The notes beneath the pieces were generated by a model that did not search any database, was not told the DNA's origin, and saw only the letters and a list, made by a program, of their open reading frames with translations. This document shows positions 7,648 to 11,354 of a DNA stretch of 11,354 bases, in pieces. The first letter of the stretch is position 1; each line of letters opens with the position of its first letter. Both the position numbers and the translations under genes were made by a program. Source of the stretch: DATARH01 sp035534535 (lineage in GTDB: Bacteria > Pseudomonadota > Alphaproteobacteria > ATCC43930 > CGMCC-115725); the NCBI GenBank assembly GCA_035534535.1, contig DATLRS010000125.1:1-11354 (forward strand), in the 5' to 3' direction.

Positions 7648-8085
7648 ATGACCGCGAACTCCACGCCTTCGATCAGCGTGACCGACACGCTCGACCCCGC
7701 CGATGTTGCGGTCATCGCCGACGGGCTCGCCGCCTACAATTTCAGCCAGACCGGCTATCGTGACCAGCGTCCGCTGGCGGTCTTTGTCCGCGATCCGGCG
7801 AGCGGCAAGGTCGTGGGCGGGCTCTATGGGCGGACCTCCTTCGGGCTCGTCTATGTCGAGCGTTTCTTTCTGCCCGAGGGGTTACGCCGCGACCGGATCG
7901 GCAGCCGCGTCCTGGCGCTGGCGGAAGAGGAAGGAAAGCGGCGCGGCTGCACCCGCATCGCGCTGACGACGCTGAGCGTCCAGGCGCCGGGATTTTACCA
8001 GAAGCAGGGATACGACGTCGCCGCGACGATCGAGTGCGATCCGCCCGGCCTCACCCGCTACTACATGACCAAGAAGCTCGCCTGA
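7648..8085 (+). CDS. GNAT family N-acetyltransferase
   Basis: A 145-aa single-domain GNAT protein expected to transfer an acetyl group from acetyl-CoA to an amine; the acceptor is unknown. The order of elements fits the fold: VVGGLYGRTSFGLVYVERFF (strands 2-4), then the pyrophosphate-binding loop RRDRIGSRVL (from R80), then the helix ALAEEEGKRRG, TRIALTTLS, and the typical end motif APGFYQKQGYDV. In the loop the usual RxxGxG/A has Arg83 for the first glycine, a variant that may still bind CoA. The reading frame continues upstream, but ATG 7648 is chosen because GAGGAAA lies just before it and overlaps the amidase stop, so translation is likely coupled to that gene. Confidence 0.88.
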   Translation: MTANSTPSISVTDTLDPADVAVIADGLAAYNFSQTGYRDQRPLAVFVRDPASGKVVGGLYGRTSFGLVYVERFFLPEGLRRDRIGSRVLALAEEEGKRRGCTRIALTTLSVQAPGFYQKQGYDVAATIECDPPGLTRYYMTKKLA

Positions 8086-8150
8086 GGCGCCGGCAAACCT
8101 GATATCGTGCGGCCCAACCGCAGGCCAACAAACCCCGGAGGAAACTCGAC

Positions 8151-8906
8151 ATGGCATCGAACGGCAAGGTTGCGCTCGTCACCGGCGGCGGCAGCGGCAT
8201 CGGCAAGGCGTCTGCGATCGCGCTTGCCAAGGAAGGCTTCGCGGTGGTCGTCGCCGGCCGCCGGGAGGAGCCGCTGCAGGCGGTGGTCGGCGAAATCGAG
8301 GGGCTGCAGGGGAAGGCGCTCGGCGTGCCGACCGATGTCGGCGATCCGGCCTCGGTCGAGGCGCTGTTCGCCCGGACCAAGGCGACTTTCGGGCGGCTCG
8401 ACGTGCTGTTCAACAACGCCGGGTTCGGGGCCGCCTCGGAGATCGAGGCTCTCGCGTGGGACCGCTGGCAGGGCGTCATCGGCTCGATCGTGCACGGCAC
8501 GTTTCTGTGCACCCAGCAGGCCTTCCGCATGATGAAGGAGCAGACCCCGATGGGCGGCCGCATCATCAACAACGGCTCCATATCGGCGCATGTGCCGCGG
8601 CCGCAGTCGATCGCCTATACGACCGCCAAGCACGCGGTCACCGGCCTCACCAAAGCAACCTCGCTCGACGGCCGCAAATACGACATTTCGTGCGGCCAGA
8701 TCGATGTCGGCAACGCGCTCACCGAGATGACCCAGCGGATGACCCGTGGCGTCCCGCAACCCAACGGCGAGGTTGTGGTCGAGCCGACGATGGACGTGCA
8801 GAACGTGGCGCGCTCGGTCGTGCTGATGGCGACCGTGACGCCCGAAGCCAACATCCAGTTCATCACCGTAATGGCAACCAAGATGCCGTTCGTCGGCCGC
8901 GGATAG
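8151..8906 (+). CDS. Short-chain dehydrogenase/reductase (SDR), classical type
   Basis: A 251-aa classical SDR that would interconvert an alcohol and a ketone with a nicotinamide cofactor in the cytoplasm. The cofactor loop is TGGGSGIG (residues 11-18), NNAG is at 88-91, the catalytic serine is S143 in INNGSISA, and Y156 and K160 lie in YTTAK. Basic residues R37-R38 after the second strand, with no acidic residue there, favour NADP(H). The segment LDGRKYDISCGQIDVGNA and the C-terminus MATKMPFVGRG look typical of one SDR subgroup without a known substrate. ATG 8151 has GGAGG nine bases upstream. It is the last gene of the cluster, 65 bases after the acetyltransferase gene. Confidence 0.94.
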   Translation: MASNGKVALVTGGGSGIGKASAIALAKEGFAVVVAGRREEPLQAVVGEIEGLQGKALGVPTDVGDPASVEALFARTKATFGRLDVLFNNAGFGAASEIEALAWDRWQGVIGSIVHGTFLCTQQAFRMMKEQTPMGGRIINNGSISAHVPRPQSIAYTTAKHAVTGLTKATSLDGRKYDISCGQIDVGNALTEMTQRMTRGVPQPNGEVVVEPTMDVQNVARSVVLMATVTPEANIQFITVMATKMPFVGRG

Positions 8907-8922
8907 GGCCTCCTCGCGGCCG
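8894..8922 (+). terminator. Hairpin across the SDR stop codon, weak terminator candidate
   Basis: CGGCCGCG (8894-8901) and CGCGGCCG (8915-8922) form a perfect 8-bp stem with a 13-base loop containing the stop codon. No T-run follows directly; the nearest (TTTT) is about 25 bases further on. It may help stop transcription or protect the mRNA end, but it is not a canonical intrinsic terminator. Confidence 0.3.
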
Positions 8923-8986
8923 GAAGCGCGCGGGCGTGTGGGCGGCCTTTTGCGGATGAGTGGAATGAACGACGCTTCGGGTTTCG

Positions 8987-9118
8987 ATGGCGGCGGCGTT
9001 ACCGCGCGGGGTTAGCCGAATCGACTGCGCTTTCACTGCTGGCTATCGCCTTCGGGTCGGCGGCGGGGTCAAGGCCCCGGCGCTGCGGCTGGTGCTGGAC
9101 GTGCTGGAGCGGCGATGA
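8987..9118 (+). pseudogene. IS66 tnpA fragment (C-terminal end only)
   Basis: A 43-codon frame ends in RLRVGGG followed by APALRLVLDVLERR and a TGA that overlaps the next ATG. IS66 TnpA proteins commonly end in a stretch of this kind (a strand pattern with R-V-G, then a leucine-rich helix of the type LxxVLxxLExR). The N-terminal helix-turn-helix part is absent and the frame upstream is closed by a TGA at 8966, so this is a remnant. The ATG at 8987 is only the first in frame, with no convincing ribosome binding site. Confidence 0.6.
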
Positions 9119-9183
9119 TCGCGGTTCCATCGGGCGTTCGGGTCTGGCCGGCAGTTGGTGAAGACGGCGGGCCGAGGGGATAG
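9115..9183 (+). pseudogene. IS66 tnpB fragment (first 22 codons)
   Basis: The frame starts at an ATG overlapping the tnpA stop and begins MIAVPSGVRVWPAVG. This closely matches the well-known start of IS66 TnpB (MI-x-VP-x-GVRVW-L-A-x-G, then TDMRxG). After that the similarity fades and a TAG at 9181 ends it, whereas intact TnpB has about 115 residues. The short match is distinctive, and it carries the IS66 identification. Confidence 0.68.
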
Positions 9184-9201
9184 CCTGCCCCGCAGGGCTC
9201 A

Positions 9202-9220
9202 CCGAATGCTGAGCGTTCGG
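9202..9220 (+). other. Short hairpin upstream of the glycosyltransferase gene
   Basis: CCGAATGC (9202-9209) and GCGTTCGG (9213-9220) pair over 8 bp, including one G-T wobble, around the loop TGA. A second, bulged hairpin lies just before it (AGCCTGC 9182-9188 with GCAGGGCT 9192-9199). No T-run follows. They could be part of the insertion-sequence scar or a leader structure. Confidence 0.35.
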
Positions 9221-9243
9221 CGCCCATCGGCACGGTTAATGAA

Positions 9244-10842
9244 ATGGTAAATCAGTCCCGCTATCTCCGGCCGATGAACGAGTCGATCGCCATTGATCCG
9301 GGCGCCCAGCCGGCGGCGGACGTCGCACGCGGCATCCCGGACGCCGTCGCGTCGCGCCGGGAGAACCGGTTGGCGGCGGCGGCCCTGGTCGCGCTGATCG
9401 CCCTTGCCATCGGGTTGCGGCTGGTGCCGATCCTCGTCACGCCCAGCATCAACTGGGGCGACGAGATCTTTCAGATGACCGAGCAGGCGCATCGCCTCGT
9501 GTTCGGTTACGGCCTCGTGCCGTGGGAATTTCAGCTCGGCATCCGCTCCTGGCTGCTGCCCGGATTTGTCGCGGGATTGATGGAGCTGGCGCGCGTCCTC
9601 GGCCGCGGACCGGATGTCTACCTGCCGGTGATCGCCGTCACGTTTGCCGCGATCGGCGCCGTGCCGGTGTTCTGCTGCTTCCAGTGGTGCCGGCGGCAAT
9701 TCGGCCTGGCCGGGGCTCTGGTCGGCGGCGCGACCGTGGCGATGGCACCCGAGCTCGTCTATTTCGGCGCGCGCACCTTGAGCGAGGTCGTCGCCGCGCA
9801 CCTGCTGGTGCTGGCCTGGTACGTCGTCGAGCCGGGCTATCTCGTCAAGTCACGCCGGCGGATCGCCGCTGCCGGAGCGCTGTTGGCGCTGATATGCCTG
9901 TTGCGGGTGCAGCTGGCGCCGACGGTCGCGGTCATCGCGCTGTGGTCGGTGTGGGGCGCGTGGCGCGGCCGGTTCGTGCCAATGCTGATCGGCGGATTGC
10001 TGCTGCTGCTGCTCGGCGCGCTGTTCGACATGGCGACCCTTGGCTCGCCGCTGGCGTCGATCTGGCGCTACGTCCTCTATAACGCCGGTTACGGCGTCAG
10101 CTCCGGTTTCGGCACCGAGCCCTGGTATTATTACCTGCTTGGCGAACTCGGGGTGTGGGGTAGCGCCGCGATCCTGCTGATCATTGTCGTCGGGGTGGGC
10201 GCCCGGCAGATGCCGTGCCTCTTCGTCGCGGCGCTGACCACGATCGCGGTGCATTCCGCCATCGCGCACAAGGAATACCGCTTCATCTATCCGGCGGTGC
10301 TGCTGCTGATGGTGCTGGCCGGCCTCGGACTGGCGAACCTGGCGCAAATGGGCGCGCAATGGCTGCGTCGGCAGGGCCTGCGGCGCGGCGCGGTCTTGGC
10401 CGCCACGGTCGTCGCATTGGCCCTTTGGGGCGGCGTCTCGGCCAAAGTGTGGAGCGGACCGGCGATGACCGTGCTGCGCTTTCGCCTGCACGACGACCTC
10501 GCGGCGACACATTACGTGCGCGGCCTGCCGGCGCTGTGCGGCGTCGGTCTTTATGGCAAGAATGCCTGGGTGCGCTATGGCGGCTACACCTACCTCGACC
10601 GCGCCGTGCCGATGTATTGGCCGAGCGAGGAAGCCGCGCTGACGCAGAGCGCGGCCGCCTTCGACGCGCTCATCTACGACAGCACCGAACGCGCGCCGCC
10701 GCCGGCGCAACTCGGCTTCAAGGTGGCGCGCTGCTTCGGCTCGATCTGCGTCGCCCGGCGCCCGGGCGGCTGCGCCGCGCGCCCGATGTCACCGCTGCCG
10801 TTCCCCGCCGCGTTGCAACGCTTCCAGCCCGCTCCGCAATAA
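9244..10842 (+). CDS. GT22 family (Alg9/PIG-B/GPI mannosyltransferase-like) polytopic membrane glycosyltransferase
   Basis: A 532-aa membrane protein of the GT-C fold that would transfer a sugar, probably mannose, from a polyprenyl-phosphate donor outside the inner membrane. After about 40 polar residues and a first helix (residues about 44-63) comes the acidic loop motif GDEIFQMTEQAHRLVFGYG with D73-E74, then PWEF and IRSWLLPG (from I100). A later loop holds HKEYRFIYP (H342 to P349). These match hallmarks of GT22: DE-x-F near the first loop, TWEY and IRSY, and HKEERFLYP. Some eight to ten helices and a soluble C-terminal region follow. The start is unclear: neither ATG 9244 nor ATG 9274 has a Shine-Dalgarno. 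The next gene begins nine bases after the stop. Acceptor and donor are unknown. Confidence 0.85.
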   Translation: MVNQSRYLRPMNESIAIDPGAQPAADVARGIPDAVASRRENRLAAAALVALIALAIGLRLVPILVTPSINWGDEIFQMTEQAHRLVFGYGLVPWEFQLGIRSWLLPGFVAGLMELARVLGRGPDVYLPVIAVTFAAIGAVPVFCCFQWCRRQFGLAGALVGGATVAMAPELVYFGARTLSEVVAAHLLVLAWYVVEPGYLVKSRRRIAAAGALLALICLLRVQLAPTVAVIALWSVWGAWRGRFVPMLIGGLLLLLLGALFDMATLGSPLASIWRYVLYNAGYGVSSGFGTEPWYYYLLGELGVWGSAAILLIIVVGVGARQMPCLFVAALTTIAVHSAIAHKEYRFIYPAVLLLMVLAGLGLANLAQMGAQWLRRQGLRRGAVLAATVVALALWGGVSAKVWSGPAMTVLRFRLHDDLAATHYVRGLPALCGVGLYGKNAWVRYGGYTYLDRAVPMYWPSEEAALTQSAAAFDALIYDSTERAPPPAQLGFKVARCFGSICVARRPGGCAARPMSPLPFPAALQRFQPAPQ

Positions 10843-10851
10843 GAGGCCAGC

Positions 10852-11354
10852 ATGCTGACCCAAGCCTCGGGCAGCGCCGCGAACGACCCGCGGGGTTGCG
10901 CAATGACGCCGTGGACCATTGTGGCCCTCTGCCTCGTTCCGGCCGCCGCCTGCTACGCCGGCCTGATATGGGCCACCAGTGACGGGACGGATCCGGGAGC
11001 GGGCCTCTTCCGGCCGGCCCTGCTGGGCTTGACCTTCAACAGCATGCTGCTGCACCTGCTGCACGGTTCGTTCGATGTCGACCCGCAGGCGATCAGCCTC
11101 GAGGGCCAGGTCCACAACGGTCTGACCTACACCTATTTCGGCATCCTGCCGGCGCTGCTTCGGCTGCCGTTGCTGTTGATGCGCGATTTCGCGACGACCG
11201 ACTACACCCGCCTCAGCTGCCTCGTCGCGGACAGCGTGATGGGGGCCTGCAACCTTGCCTCGGTCCTGACCGTATGGCGGGCGGTCGGCCGGCCGGAACA
11301 CCGGCCGCTGCTGCTCGTCATGGCTTTCGCCGTCCTGTTCGGCGGCGCGCAGAT
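10852..11354 (+). CDS. Polytopic membrane protein, possible GT-C glycosyltransferase, 3'-truncated by window
   Basis: The frame runs from ATG 10852 to the window end (167 complete codons) and continues beyond it. AAGAGG overlaps the stop of the preceding gene and ends five bases before the ATG, so the two are almost certainly co-transcribed. Residues 1-17 are polar, residues 18-40 form a first helix, and hydrophobic segments recur near 54-69, 98-110 and 130-165. The loop after the second hydrophobic stretch reads GSFDVDPQAISLEG, then LTYTYFGILPALLRLPL. Acidic residues in an early loop followed by a TYxYFG stretch are compatible with a GT-C type glycosyltransferase, and the neighbour supports this, but no family can be assigned from the visible part. 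A second ATG at 10903 is a possible start. Confidence 0.8.
   Translation, partial: MLTQASGSAANDPRGCAMTPWTIVALCLVPAAACYAGLIWATSDGTDPGAGLFRPALLGLTFNSMLLHLLHGSFDVDPQAISLEGQVHNGLTYTYFGILPALLRLPLLLMRDFATTDYTRLSCLVADSVMGACNLASVLTVWRAVGRPEHRPLLLVMAFAVLFGGAQ

Larger units (their letters stand above)
8969..9200 (+). mobile_element. Degenerate IS66-type insertion sequence scar
   Basis: This is most of the 337-base gap between the SDR and glycosyltransferase genes. It contains the C-terminal end of a TnpA-like frame overlapping by ATGA the start of a TnpB-like frame, the arrangement characteristic of IS66 elements. No tnpC transposase, no intact tnpA or tnpB and no GTAAGCG-type terminal inverted repeat is visible, so it cannot move. 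Bases 8923-8968 and 9221-9243 show nothing recognisable. Outer limits are approximate. The family call rests on recalled protein similarity, not on a search. Confidence 0.62.

Noticed and set aside
6531..7715. A 394-aa minus-strand open frame opposite the amidase gene.
   Set aside because: It is an antisense shadow with no motif or ribosome binding site; the plus-strand amidase is unambiguous.
8999..9202. A 67-aa minus-strand open frame in the insertion-scar region.
   Set aside because: It has no recognisable similarity, and the plus-strand IS66 fragments explain the same bases better.
9850..10710. A 286-aa minus-strand open frame opposite the GT22 gene.
   Set aside because: It is a Gln/Arg/His-rich mirror of membrane-helix codons, with no domain.

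Overview
This is a GC-rich window with long spurious open frames on both strands. Its gene families (a CaiB-type CoA-transferase, a YdiJ-type FAD/Fe-S dehydrogenase, a GFA protein, strong GGAGG ribosome binding sites) suggest a metabolically versatile alphaproteobacterium. The taxon is an inference from style and content, not from a marker gene.

Layout, left to right. (1) Positions 3-2225 (+) hold the C-terminal three quarters of a FAD- and Fe-S-containing D-2-hydroxyacid dehydrogenase related to YdiJ; its N-terminus lies outside the window. (2) Two minus-strand genes lie tail-to-tail with it: a GFA-family zinc protein (3089-3520) and, just behind it, an uncharacterised two-helix membrane-anchored protein (2228-3040). 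(3) After a divergent intergenic region carrying nested inverted repeats comes a compact plus-strand cluster with short gaps and good ribosome binding sites: CaiB/BaiF CoA-transferase (3689-4903), family VIII esterase / class C beta-lactamase-like serine hydrolase (4980-6203), amidase-signature hydrolase (6243-7640), GNAT acetyltransferase (7648-8085) and SDR oxidoreductase (8151-8906). It looks like a catabolic operon in which hydrolases release an acid, the CoA-transferase activates it and oxidoreductases act on alcohol or 2-hydroxyacid intermediates. The substrate cannot be read from the sequence. (4) The 337-base gap 8907-9243 is not empty: it holds a degenerate IS66-type scar, the tail of tnpA overlapping the start of tnpB through ATGA, with no full transposase left. 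(5) The right end is a separate membrane glycosylation module: a GT22 (Alg9/PIG-B-like) polytopic mannosyltransferase homologue (9244-10842), closely followed by a second polytopic membrane protein (10852 to the window end, truncated).

No tRNA, rRNA, CRISPR array or intact mobile element was seen. The most notable items are the IS66 scar separating the two functional modules, the eukaryote-type GT22 enzyme with its membrane partner, and the mutually exclusive stems in front of the CoA-transferase gene. I did not find clear evidence of a wholly new defence or mobile system.
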